From NCBI GenBank assembly GCA_021414305.1, contig JAIOOS010000013.1, positions 124,001-188,000 on the forward strand: a stretch of 64,000 nt of DNA, written 5' to 3'. Source of the DNA: Burkholderiales bacterium (lineage in GTDB: Bacteria; Pseudomonadota; Gammaproteobacteria; Burkholderiales; Burkholderiaceae_C). Shown here piece by piece: positions 16,804-24,712 of this stretch; the first letter of the stretch is position 1, and every line of letters starts with the position of its first letter. The position numbers and the translations under genes were made by a program. Below the pieces are notes generated by a model, which made no database searches, was not told the origin of the DNA, and worked only from the letters and a program-made list of their open reading frames with translations.

Positions 16804-18735
16804 CTAGGGCAAGCCTGCTTTCTTCCACTGCGGCAGGTATTGCTCGTAGTAGTACTTCAGGTAGGCCGGCGGACTCTCCGGCGACGGAGCATCGCTCTCG
16901 ATCCCCTTGAATCCCTGCGCGGTCGCCCGTTTCTGGTACTCGGCAACGTAACGCGACGCGCCTCGCCGGTCGCCCTTGTTGGAATACGCGATGGCGAGCC
17001 CCGAGTACACGTCCAGGATGCCTGTGTTCAGATCGACCGCCCTGAGCAGCCATTCGATCGCGGCGTCGTTGTCGCCCAATGCCAGGTACGCGAGGCCGAG
17101 GTTGTCGAAGATGAACTCGTTGCCTTTCGGGTAGACGGACAAGGCCTGCTTGAGCAGCGGCACGGCCCGCTCCGGCTCGCCCATGTTCATGAAGAACAGT
17201 GCGAAGTTGCCGTAGGCCGATGGACTCTTCGGGTCCTTCGCCAGTGCGGCCTCCAGGGCACGGCGGGCACCCTCGAAATCGTTGTGCTCCTGGGCGTAGA
17301 GGTAGAGCGGAAGCTCGATCCCTCGCAGGCTCGGGTCGATCGCCTTGACGCTGAGCGCCAGGTCTCTCGCATCGGTGAGCTGCTTGTCCCTGGCCGGGTC
17401 GGAGCCGTCCATCCATTGGGAGTGAATCGCGAGCGTGGCGGCCAGGTCGACCATCGCGTTGACGTTGTTCGGCTCCTGCGACAGCGCTTCGCGATACAGG
17501 CGCTCCCGCTCCCTGAAGTTCTCCATGGAGTACGGCCGGAAGTTCAAGGCACGCGCGCGCAGCATCAGGTCGACGACCTGGGGTGCGCTCTTTCGGGTTT
17601 CGCTCTCTCGCGCGGCGACGATCACCATGCGCTCGCCGATGCTGTTGCCGACGAGAGCCGTGACCTGGTCCTGAAGGGCGAAGAGGTTCGACAGCTCGCC
17701 CCTGAACGTTTCGTTCCACAGCTGTGCGCCGGTCTTCGAGTCGACCAGCTGGGCCGTGACGCGCACCTCCTGGCCGCTCGTCAGCACGCTTCCGCCGAGC
17801 ACGAACCGCACCGCGGCGTCCTTGGCGACCTGCTGCACCGTCAGGCCTTTCGTCCCGTACGTGAAGGCGGTCGTCGCCGGCACGACGAAGGCATCTCGAA
17901 TGCGCGACAGGTCGGCGGTGATGCTCATCGTGAAGGCGTCGGCGATGTAGGCCTTCTTCTCGTCGCCGGTCTGGTTGGCGAACGGCAGGACCAGGATGGA
18001 AAGCGGCGGAGGCGGCAAGCCGGCGGCCGACGGATCGGATGTCGTGAGGCGCGCGCCAAGGCCGAAGTAGGCGGCAAGCGCCAGCGCCGACGCCGCCACG
18101 GTCGCCGACACGACCAAGGCGTTTCGTTTTCCAGAAGGCCGCTGCCACCAGCGCAGGCTCGACGGCGCTGCGGCGGCGGGCGGCCGCTGGCCCTCCTGCT
18201 CAGGTCCGGCCGCGAGCAGGCGGTGAGCGCGAACGGGCTCCGCGATGTTCTTCAGCGCGTGATCGCCGAGGTCCTCGAAGGACACCGCCACCTTGCCGCG
18301 CACCGCCAGCCGGATCGACTCGGAGACGACGATCCCGCCGGCGGGGGCGACGCTCTGCAGCCGGGCGGCCACGTTGACGCCGTCGCCGTACACGGAGCCG
18401 TCGGCCTTCTGCACCACGTCGCCCAGATGCAGCCCCAGGCGAAAGCGGAGACGGCGGTCGTCGGCGACGGCATTGGCGCGCGCCTCCAGCTCGTGCTGGA
18501 TGGCAAGGGCGGCAGCCGTCGCCCCGGCGGCGGTCTTGAAGATCGCCAGGACCGAATCGCCGGCGGTGTCGACCACGCGGCCGCCGTTGGCGACGCTGAT
18601 CGTCTGGAACGTCCTGCGTGCGGTCTCGAGCGCCTCGATCGTTCCCTGGGCGTCGACGGACATCAGCCGCGAGTACGCGACGGCATCCGCCGCGAGGATG
18701 GCCGCGAGTCGAAGTCGAAGCTCCTGTGGCCTCAC
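16804..18735 (-). CDS. Class III adenylate/guanylate cyclase with TolB-like and TPR domains
   Basis: A 643-residue signalling protein. The cyclase domain is residues 8-175, with both metal-binding aspartates present: D17 in AAILAADAVAYSRLM and D60 in RVVDTAGDSVLAIF. One membrane helix follows (206-226). Next is a TolB-like alpha/beta module (about 245-370: LSILVLPFANQTGDEKKAY, FVLGGSVLTSGQEVRVTAQL), then tetratricopeptide repeats to the end. The start is GTG 18735, forming GTGA with the stop of the upstream cyclase gene, so translation is coupled. The cyclase domain is cytoplasmic and the TolB/TPR part should be periplasmic if the helix is a real anchor. It probably makes cAMP in response to a periplasmic or partner signal; this last point is inference. 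Confidence 0.88.
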   Translation of the reverse strand: MRPQELRLRLAAILAADAVAYSRLMSVDAQGTIEALETARRTFQTISVANGGRVVDTAGDSVLAIFKTAAGATAAALAIQHELEARANAVADDRRLRFRLGLHLGDVVQKADGSVYGDGVNVAARLQSVAPAGGIVVSESIRLAVRGKVAVSFEDLGDHALKNIAEPVRAHRLLAAGPEQEGQRPPAAAAPSSLRWWQRPSGKRNALVVSATVAASALALAAYFGLGARLTTSDPSAAGLPPPPLSILVLPFANQTGDEKKAYIADAFTMSITADLSRIRDAFVVPATTAFTYGTKGLTVQQVAKDAAVRFVLGGSVLTSGQEVRVTAQLVDSKTGAQLWNETFRGELSNLFALQDQVTALVGNSIGERMVIVAARESETRKSAPQVVDLMLRARALNFRPYSMENFRERERLYREALSQEPNNVNAMVDLAATLAIHSQWMDGSDPARDKQLTDARDLALSVKAIDPSLRGIELPLYLYAQEHNDFEGARRALEAALAKDPKSPSAYGNFALFFMNMGEPERAVPLLKQALSVYPKGNEFIFDNLGLAYLALGDNDAAIEWLLRAVDLNTGILDVYSGLAIAYSNKGDRRGASRYVAEYQKRATAQGFKGIESDAPSPESPPAYLKYYYEQYLPQWKKAGLP

Positions 18736-19847
18736 GGACCCATTTTGAACTCGTCCGCTGCCGTGGCCAAACCCTGGCTCGCGACAGCCTGCTCGACGCA
18801 GAACGCATGGATGGGCTCGACCCGTCCGCGCAGCGCCAGCGCACCCAGGTCGCGGGTACGGATGTCGGGCGGCGGAGCCAGGGAGGCGAGCGCCTCCGCC
18901 GAGGCGATGAAGAAGCATCCGACTTCGCGGGTCGCCTGCTCGAGGCGACCGGTCGTGTTCATGACGTCGCCGTGGAAGACGATCGCGCGGCGCACCTGCC
19001 CGACCTCGCCGGCGATGACCTCGCCCAGATGCAGGGCCGCGCGCAGCTCCGGTTGCACGGCGAAGCGCTGGACGAACCGGTTCGCGTCGGCGGCGAGCGC
19101 CGCGCGCATGGCGAAGAGGCAGCGCAGCGCCCGCGCATCGGCCACGCCGTCGGCCTCGACCCAGGTGACGACGATCTCGTCACCGACGTACTGGTAGATT
19201 TCGCCGCGGCACAGCTCGACCGGCTCGGCCACTGCCGAAAACACCGCGGCGAGGAAGCGATGCGCCTCCAGCGCGCCGAGGCGCTCGGCGATCGCGGTCG
19301 AGCCCACGACGTCGACGAAGAGGAAGAAGCGTCGCTCGGCGAAGGGCCGGCGATACTTTCCGAGCAGCAGGGCCATGAACGTGCGGTAGCCGACGAGGCC
19401 CGCGGCCTGGAACATCATCACCACGACGGCAATGGGCACGAGCGAGAGGCATACCGCGATCAGCCAGGTGCGCGCGCTGTAGACCGTGACGACGCCCAGC
19501 AGGCGCTCGCCCGGCTGGCCGGCGAGCACCGCACCGGCGATCGCGCCGTAGACAAGCGTCTTCAGCACGAGCAGCGCGGCGAACGGCAGCGCGTCGAGCC
19601 ATCGCATCGAGGCGCGAGTCAGAAGGAAGAACTCGATCGCTGCGACCGATGAAGCCATGAGCAGGGCGTGGATGACCCCGATCGGCACGGAGACCAGCAG
19701 GGAAGCGAGCAGCGAGCGGGCGCCCGGCCCGGCAATCGCGCCGCCGTAGACGGCGCCGACGCCCGCGCCGATGACGGCGGCCATGCGCAGGATGCGCATG
19801 AAGCGCCGCAGTCGTTCGCGCGTGACGGCGGAGAGGGGGGCGACCAT
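18732..19847 (-). CDS. Membrane-bound class III adenylate/guanylate cyclase
   Basis: A 371-residue protein with about five or six N-terminal membrane helices (residues 18-160) and a C-terminal cyclase homology domain. Metal aspartates D179 (FFLFVDVVGSTAIAERLG) and D223 (IYQYVGDEIVVTW) are both present; the region corresponding to the dimer-face arginine/asparagine is IVFHGDVMNTTGRLEQ, where the NxxxR pair is intact. The product nucleotide (cAMP or cGMP) is not certain from sequence. ATG 19847 has TAGAGT eight bases upstream and no Shine-Dalgarno. The stop overlaps the start of the next cyclase by four bases, so the two are likely made in fixed ratio. Confidence 0.88.
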   Translation of the reverse strand: MVAPLSAVTRERLRRFMRILRMAAVIGAGVGAVYGGAIAGPGARSLLASLLVSVPIGVIHALLMASSVAAIEFFLLTRASMRWLDALPFAALLVLKTLVYGAIAGAVLAGQPGERLLGVVTVYSARTWLIAVCLSLVPIAVVVMMFQAAGLVGYRTFMALLLGKYRRPFAERRFFLFVDVVGSTAIAERLGALEAHRFLAAVFSAVAEPVELCRGEIYQYVGDEIVVTWVEADGVADARALRCLFAMRAALAADANRFVQRFAVQPELRAALHLGEVIAGEVGQVRRAIVFHGDVMNTTGRLEQATREVGCFFIASAEALASLAPPPDIRTRDLGALALRGRVEPIHAFCVEQAVASQGLATAADEFKMGP

Positions 19848-19855
19848 CTGCCCCG

Positions 19856-19861
19856 ACTCTA
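19856..19861 (-). promoter_or_regulatory. Putative -10 box, leaderless start of cyclase operon
   Basis: TAGAGT on the minus strand, eight bases before ATG 19847. It lies in the 27-base gap after the double DUF4440 gene, so the cyclase pair may be transcribed separately as well as from upstream. Confidence 0.35.
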
Positions 19862-19874
19862 AGGGCAGGTGGGC

Positions 19875-20756
19875 TCACAGGGCGGGCGCTCTGTGCACGC
19901 TGATGTGCGCGGCAATGCAGAGCCAGCGGCCGTCCCGCTTCTGCCAGATGTCGGTGTAGCGGCTCACGCCCTTGCGGCCGTCCTTGAGCTGGTACGCGTT
20001 CTCGGCGTGGATCAGCGCCACGTCGTGGAAGCGCCGCACCGTCACCTTGTCGACCGGAAAGGAGCGCATCGCGGTGGCGAAGATCGGCTGCGCGAAGCGC
20101 GCCAGTGCCGCCGCGCGGTCCCACTCGGCGCCGTCGCCGGAGACCATCACGTAGTCGGGCGCCAGGTGGGCACCGTACCAGGCCACGTCGGCATCGCGAA
20201 ACGCCTTCACGTAGCTCTCGTTCAGCGCCTGCAGCAGGCCCGCATCGTCTTCGGGCGGGTCCTGTCCCGTCCAAGCCGCGTAGCCGGGCGGGGGACCGCT
20301 GCGCGGCCGCAGCGCGGCATCGTCGGCGAGCGGCGTGTTCTGCACGCTCACCAGCCGCCAGGACGTGTCGCTCCAGACGTGCACGTCGGTGTAGCGCACC
20401 CGCGAAAGCCGGCCGGCGACATCGGCCGCCGCGAACAGGCCGTGGACCACCGCCACCGGACCGAACAGTCGCACCTGCATGCCCTCGTTCGCTGCCGCGG
20501 GCAGGGGCGGCTGCCGCCGCATGTGCGCGACGAACTCGGCGCGACCCCGCCACGAGCCGTCGCTGTCGGTGAGCAGGAAGTCCTCGTGGGTCAACGACTC
20601 CATCAGGTCGCCGTCGACGTCGACGGTGGCGCTGGTGAAGCGGTGGTTGAGGGCGCGCAGCTGCGCTTCGGCCACGTCGTGCGCGGGCACCGGCTGGGCG
20701 GAGCCGCCGGCAAGACTGGACAGAACGAGCAACGCGGAAAGGGTTGACAGGGCCAA
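19875..20756 (-). CDS. Secreted protein with two DUF4440/SnoaL-like domains
   Basis: A 293-residue protein that begins at TTG 20756, six bases after AGGAG (20763-20767). A signal peptide (MALSTLSALLVLSSLAGGSA) precedes two NTF2-like cone domains. Domain one is about residues 27-135 (LRALNHRFTSATVDVDGDLM, LTHEDFLLTDSDGSWRGR, VHVWSDTSWRLVSVQNT). Domain two is about 170-290 (LNESYVKAFRDADVAWYGAH, YTDIWQKRDGRWLCIAAH). DUF4440 domains are found in small enzymes and binding proteins; no catalytic residues can be assigned. It lies 30 bases after the AraC gene on the same strand and is probably in its operon, so it may be a sensor or target of that regulator's response. Confidence 0.85.
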   Translation of the reverse strand: MALSTLSALLVLSSLAGGSAQPVPAHDVAEAQLRALNHRFTSATVDVDGDLMESLTHEDFLLTDSDGSWRGRAEFVAHMRRQPPLPAAANEGMQVRLFGPVAVVHGLFAAADVAGRLSRVRYTDVHVWSDTSWRLVSVQNTPLADDAALRPRSGPPPGYAAWTGQDPPEDDAGLLQALNESYVKAFRDADVAWYGAHLAPDYVMVSGDGAEWDRAAALARFAQPIFATAMRSFPVDKVTVRRFHDVALIHAENAYQLKDGRKGVSRYTDIWQKRDGRWLCIAAHISVHRAPAL

Positions 20757-20786
20757 GGCGATCTCCTCATGGGCGAGGAGAAGAGG

Positions 20787-21710
20787 CTAGGCGGCAGCCA
20801 GCTCCCGTGCTGCCACGATCCTGCGCAGTTCGCGCACCCCGGCGCCGCCCACGCCGCGCCGCAGCGCCTGCGGCGTGCGGCCGAAGAAGGCGCGGAACTT
20901 CGCCGTGAAGTGACTGTGGCTGGCGAAGCCCGCGTCGATGGCGATTTCCGTGAGGCCGACGTCGGTGTCGAGAACGACATCGAGCGCGCCCGCGAGCCGG
21001 GAGCGGAGCACGAAGTCGTAGACCGAGGTCCCCATCTCGGCGCGAAACACATGCGCCAGGTGGCCGGGAGAGAGGCAGGCGAGGCCGGCCAGCTCGCCAA
21101 GGGTCCACTTGCGCTGCGGCTCGGCGCAGATCGCCTCGACCGTGCGCGCCACGCGGCGCGTTCGCCCGAGGGGCCCGGCGGAGCGGCTGCGGCGGGGCGC
21201 CCCTCGCTGCCCGCGCGCGGCGCGCAGCGTGGCCCCGAGCAAGGCGATCCCGCGCTCTTCGGCCTCGAGCGCATCGACCTCGCCGCTCGCCAGGTCGCGC
21301 CACAGCCGGCTGCGTGCCAGCATCAGCTCGGGCGGCAGCAGGGCGTGGCCGGCGAGGCGCGCCTCGTCGAAGCCGCCGCCCGCCATGGCCTCGGGCGCCA
21401 GGTGCGCCAGCGCGTCGCTGCCCAGGCGCAACGCCAGGCAGCGGTCGCCGATGCAGCCGGGAAAGCTGAGCCGGTAGGGCTTGCCCGCCGAGATGAGGAG
21501 CGCGTGGCTGGGCGTGGCGATCGCCTGGCGCCGCGGCCCGTCGTGCTTGGCGAACAGGCCCGCCAGCGGCAGGGCCAGGACGTTGAGATCGGAGCTCTCG
21601 ACCTCGCCGCACTCGCTCGTCGCCGGGCGCGCGGCGATGTGGCCGATCTGCAGCCACTCGCCGACGAACAGCGTGCGGCGCACAAACGATGGTGCAGGGC
21701 CCGGCTTCAT
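20787..21710 (-). CDS. AraC-family transcriptional regulator
   Basis: A 307-residue DNA-binding regulator. The N-terminal half resembles the AraC-binding-like ligand domain (FVRRTLFVGEWLQIGHIAAR). The C-terminal double helix-turn-helix spans about residues 200-300: WTLGELAGLACLSPGHLAHV, then LTEIAIDAGFASHSHFTAKF and FFGRTPQALRRG, a standard family ending. ATG 21710 overlaps the TGA of the 69-residue ORF upstream by one base (TGATG), and has no own Shine-Dalgarno, so translation is likely coupled. The next gene downstream encodes the double DUF4440 protein. Autoregulation and control of that operon are reasonable inferences; the effector is unknown. Confidence 0.88.
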   Translation of the reverse strand: MKPGPAPSFVRRTLFVGEWLQIGHIAARPATSECGEVESSDLNVLALPLAGLFAKHDGPRRQAIATPSHALLISAGKPYRLSFPGCIGDRCLALRLGSDALAHLAPEAMAGGGFDEARLAGHALLPPELMLARSRLWRDLASGEVDALEAEERGIALLGATLRAARGQRGAPRRSRSAGPLGRTRRVARTVEAICAEPQRKWTLGELAGLACLSPGHLAHVFRAEMGTSVYDFVLRSRLAGALDVVLDTDVGLTEIAIDAGFASHSHFTAKFRAFFGRTPQALRRGVGGAGVRELRRIVAARELAAA

Positions 21711-21919
21711 CAGGCGGCCAGCGAATCGAGGTCGGGCGTCGGCGGGAGGACGTCGCGCAGCAGCACCCTGATCTGCGCCAGTTGCGCCCGGGCGGCGCGG
21801 CGCCCGGCTTCGAACAAGTACGGCATCGCGCCAGTCTCCCATAGGCCGACATGCCGCTCCAGGCCGAGCTCGATCTCTAACACGCGTTGTCCAGCGCTCC
21901 GCGCGGCGTCGTTCAACAC
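21710..21919 (-). CDS. Small 69-residue ORF translationally coupled to AraC gene
   Basis: A short ORF beginning at GTG 21919. AAGGAGG (21927-21933) lies seven bases upstream, the best Shine-Dalgarno in this part of the window. The product (VLNDAARSAGQRVLEIELGL... to PDLDSLAA) is a soluble amphipathic peptide with Arg-rich stretches (AGRRAARAQLAQIRVLL). Its TGA overlaps the araC ATG by one base. It may be a true small protein or a leader whose translation controls the regulator. I do not recognise a family. Confidence 0.6.
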   Translation of the reverse strand: MLNDAARSAGQRVLEIELGLERHVGLWETGAMPYLFEAGRRAARAQLAQIRVLLRDVLPPTPDLDSLAA

Positions 21920-22137
21920 GGTCGTGCCTCCTTGCAAAGGGCACGAGGCTATGGGTTCGGCCGCTTCCCCGCTGTCACGATCCGACGCTTTGCCCGGTCT
22001 CCGGCACACGCAGCCGACTTTTGGCGGCGCCGTGGAACGCGCGTGGAACGCGGCCCTCGGCACAGTGCAAGTTCGCCGGGCGTGCCGGCGACACCCCGAC
22101 TTTCATCATCAACAAGCACTGCCTACCCGAGGTCCCG

Positions 22138-23163
22138 ATGTCCAAGATCCAAGATCCCCTGAGCGCCGCTTCGGCGGAGACGCTCGCTGCCGCCGTCACC
22201 CAGGTGCACGAGCTGGTCGCGTCCGTTCGCAAGGACGGCCTGAAGTTCAAGCTCGCGTACGACGGCCTGAGCGCCGGCATCGACGATGCGAGCGACGCCG
22301 AGATCAAGCTGTATCGGCCGAAACTCGATCGCGCGCGGCAGAGGCTCGACCTCGACATGGCCGATGTCCAGTCTGCGCAGGCGACCCTAGCGCGCCTGCG
22401 CGGCGACCCGGCGCTGATGGCATCTCGCGCCGACCAGGTCGAGAAGCTCGCGAAGGCCGTCGGCCACGTGCGCAGGCAGTGCATCGAGCGGGTGCAGCTC
22501 GCACGCCAGCTCGACGGCCGCGTCGACAAGGCGCTCGAAGGGGTGCGCCAGAACCGGCGCGACGCCGAGGTCGACATCGGCGCGTTGCGCCTGCGCGTTC
22601 GGGGATGCGCCCGGACACTCGCCGACGCCCTGCCCCAGGCCGAGCAGCTCGCGGCCGCGGCCCGCAAGGCCTTCGACAAGCAGGACCAGAAGGCGCTGAC
22701 CGAGGCTCGCGCCAGGCTGATCGACCTGAAGGCGTTCGACGGCAACGTGATGCGGCTGCGGCCCGAGGTGCAGCAGTTGCCCAGGCAGCACCCGGATCTC
22801 GACCGCGAGCAGCGGGCCGAGGTCCAGTCGATGCTCGACGACCTCGAGCGCGTGGAGGAGGTGCCGGCGGCGATCGCGTGTCTCGTCAAGGAGACGCTGG
22901 CGCTCGGGCAGGTGCCGGTGAAGAAGCCGGCGCGCCCGGCGCTCGCCGCCGCCGAAGCGCAGAAGCTGATCAAGACCTTCGGCCTGCCAGACGACGGGTC
23001 TCGCCGCGCCAAGGCCGTGAAGGTCCTTGCCGATGACGCGATCGAGGCCTGGCCGCGCGAGCTCGCCAAGCTCTACGGCTGCAAGGAGTCGGAGCTGAAG
23101 GCGCGTCTTGGCGAGGTGCGCAAGCTCTCGTTCGTCAGGTCGATGTCATTGATCGACATCTGA
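22138..23163 (+). CDS. Uncharacterised coiled-coil protein
   Basis: A 341-residue soluble protein rich in Ala, Arg, Leu, Asp and Gln, predicted almost entirely helical. It has heptad-like stretches (LYRPKLDRARQRLDLDMADV, SRADQVEKLAKAVGHVRRQC, LPQAEQLAAAARKAFDKQ). There is no signal peptide or membrane helix. The last 70 residues look globular (KLIKTFGLPDDGSRRAKAV, WPRELAKLYGCKESELKARL). I do not recognise a family. ATG 22138 is the first Met after the stretch of biased composition; an in-frame ATG at 22021 is also open but overlaps the likely upstream regulatory region. It converges on the equally unrecognised 225-residue gene with ten bases between stops. Confidence 0.7.
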   Translation: MSKIQDPLSAASAETLAAAVTQVHELVASVRKDGLKFKLAYDGLSAGIDDASDAEIKLYRPKLDRARQRLDLDMADVQSAQATLARLRGDPALMASRADQVEKLAKAVGHVRRQCIERVQLARQLDGRVDKALEGVRQNRRDAEVDIGALRLRVRGCARTLADALPQAEQLAAAARKAFDKQDQKALTEARARLIDLKAFDGNVMRLRPEVQQLPRQHPDLDREQRAEVQSMLDDLERVEEVPAAIACLVKETLALGQVPVKKPARPALAAAEAQKLIKTFGLPDDGSRRAKAVKVLADDAIEAWPRELAKLYGCKESELKARLGEVRKLSFVRSMSLIDI

Positions 23164-23173
23164 TCCGGCGCGC

Positions 23174-23851
23174 TCAAAGCGAGGCGTAGTAGTCCTTCAG
23201 CGCCGCATCGATGGCCTTGAGCGCCGTCCCCCGGGCGGGATCGTCCGCCTTCAGCTTCGCCGACTTGTCGAGATCGTCGAACGCCTTGGCCGCCTTCCAG
23301 TGCTTCTTCGACCAGGCGCGGAAGGCGGCGAGGTCTTCCTTGCTCTTCTTCGCCAGCTCGGCGTAATTCTTGTAGACGGTCGGCTTCGGCAGCTTCGGCG
23401 GGAACTCCTTGCTGAAGGCCTTCAGATCGGCGTCGGTGACGAGCTTCTTGCCGCTGAGCGACCAGCCGTTCAGGCGGGTCAGGAACTCGCGGTAGGCCTC
23501 GACGTCCTTGGTCACGGCCACCTTGGCCAGGCTCTCCGCTCCCGGCGCTCCGCCCGGGTAGTAGACCCATACCTCGAGGGAGAAGTTGAACAACGCCACA
23601 TCGAACTCGAGTCGACCCGGGCCCTCGCCGCCGGCGTTCCTCAGCCGGCCCCGGATGGCCATCGAATCGGCTTCGATCCCGCCCAGCTTCAGGCCGGTCA
23701 GGCTGCTCAATCCCGAGAGGTCCGATTTCGCCGCCGACCAGGCCTTCTCGATCAGGTAGGGAGCGACCTTCAGGTAGGCGTCCGGCGTCGGCATCTTCGG
23801 CAGCTCGACGGTGCGAAAGACGAAGCGGTTCGTCACCATGTTCATGCCCAT
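23174..23851 (-). CDS. Uncharacterised protein
   Basis: A 225-residue protein, not recognised. The N-terminal half looks like a beta-rich globular domain (NRFVFRTVELPKMPTPDAYL, LEFDVALFNFSLEVWVYYPG). The C-terminal half is Lys/Ala-rich helical (YAELAKKSKEDLAAFRAWSK, KHWKAAKAFDDLDKSAKLKA), and the whole protein is strongly basic at the C-terminus. It has no signal peptide. A TATAAC box (minus strand, about 23889-23894) lies upstream at a plausible promoter distance, and two inverted repeats (23904-23946) lie between it and the divergent PEP-CTERM gene. Its neighbour 22138-23163 is also uncharacterised and helical; a functional link is possible but unsupported. Confidence 0.72.
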   Translation of the reverse strand: MGMNMVTNRFVFRTVELPKMPTPDAYLKVAPYLIEKAWSAAKSDLSGLSSLTGLKLGGIEADSMAIRGRLRNAGGEGPGRLEFDVALFNFSLEVWVYYPGGAPGAESLAKVAVTKDVEAYREFLTRLNGWSLSGKKLVTDADLKAFSKEFPPKLPKPTVYKNYAELAKKSKEDLAAFRAWSKKHWKAAKAFDDLDKSAKLKADDPARGTALKAIDAALKDYYASL

Positions 23852-23903
23852 GCGCGTCTCCCTTTCCGGCCGTCAGGCAGCGACGCCGTTATACATGCGT
23901 TCA

Positions 23904-23946
23904 CTACCCCTGTTCATGGGTAGCGGCCTCGTCGCCCACCGACGAG
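23904..23946. promoter_or_regulatory. Two adjacent inverted repeats in divergent promoter region
   Basis: CTACCC (23904-23909) pairs with GGGTAG (23918-23923) across eight bases. CTCGTCG (23928-23934) pairs with CGACGAG (23940-23946) across five. Both arms are perfect. They lie between two divergent genes (starts 23851 and 23999) and could be operators; no regulator is identified. Confidence 0.35.
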
Positions 23947-23998
23947 CATGTCCGAGCCGCGCATTGCGGTGAGAGACTCGACGCAGGGGAACAACGCG

Positions 23999-24694
23999 AT
24001 GAAACAGCAACGCCGCTCCTTCGCTCAAGGCTTCGCGCTGGCCCTCATGCTGGGCCTGGCTGCCCCGATCAGCGCGCAAGCAGACGGCTGCGTGCCCCAG
24101 ATCACCCTCACGGAGCAGGTGCAAGGCCAGCCGGGCGGCAGTGTCCTGGGTCAGTACGTGATGACCACGGGCGATCTGTGCGGCCTGCAGATCGTCGCCC
24201 TGGCGGTGGACAACGACGACAGCCTCTCGGCCTTCAGCAGCCTGTCGGGGTGGAACTCGCTCGTCGTCACCGACAACTTCTGGGATTCCGGGATCGTGCT
24301 GAGCCGCGACGACTTCGGAACCGGCAGTTCCTATCAGGTGCTCACGGGCCCGGCCGGCATCGGCAGCTTCCTGTCGTTTTTCGGTCCCTTCGCGGAGCTC
24401 GCCAACCTGTACTGGCTTTCCGCCCACTACGGCGGGCCCGTGGTGGACAACTCGACGGCATTCACGGCGGTCGGCACGCCGATCGCGCTTCCCGAGGATG
24501 CCTTCCAGTTCCAGGCGAGAGCTCCTGCCTCCCAGCCTGTCTTCTTCCTGTTCGATCCGAGCGCGAACACGACGGTGGCCATCAGCGCAGTCGTCAGCGC
24601 CGTTCCGGAGCCGGCGGAGACGCTCCTTCTTGCGATGGGGTTGCTGGTCATGATGGCGAGGACGCGCCTTGCGCGCGCCAAGACTGCCGGATGA
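23999..24694 (+). CDS. PEP-CTERM sorting-domain exported protein
   Basis: A 231-residue exported protein. It has an N-terminal signal peptide (MKQQRRSFAQGFALALMLGL, cleavage near SAQA) and a beta-rich middle. The C-terminal tripartite signal is VPEPAETLLLAMGLLVMMAR followed by basic residues, the PEP-CTERM signal cut by exosortase (EpsH/XrtA) in biofilm-forming bacteria. No exosortase or polysaccharide genes are in the window, so the sorting machinery is elsewhere. The start has GGGGA upstream. Target role is probably the extracellular matrix or surface; the ligand is not known. It converges on the small secreted gene at 24713. Confidence 0.88.
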   Translation: MKQQRRSFAQGFALALMLGLAAPISAQADGCVPQITLTEQVQGQPGGSVLGQYVMTTGDLCGLQIVALAVDNDDSLSAFSSLSGWNSLVVTDNFWDSGIVLSRDDFGTGSSYQVLTGPAGIGSFLSFFGPFAELANLYWLSAHYGGPVVDNSTAFTAVGTPIALPEDAFQFQARAPASQPVFFLFDPSANTTVAISAVVSAVPEPAETLLLAMGLLVMMARTRLARAKTAG

Positions 24695-24712
24695 GCTGCT
24701 TCGTTGCTTCGC

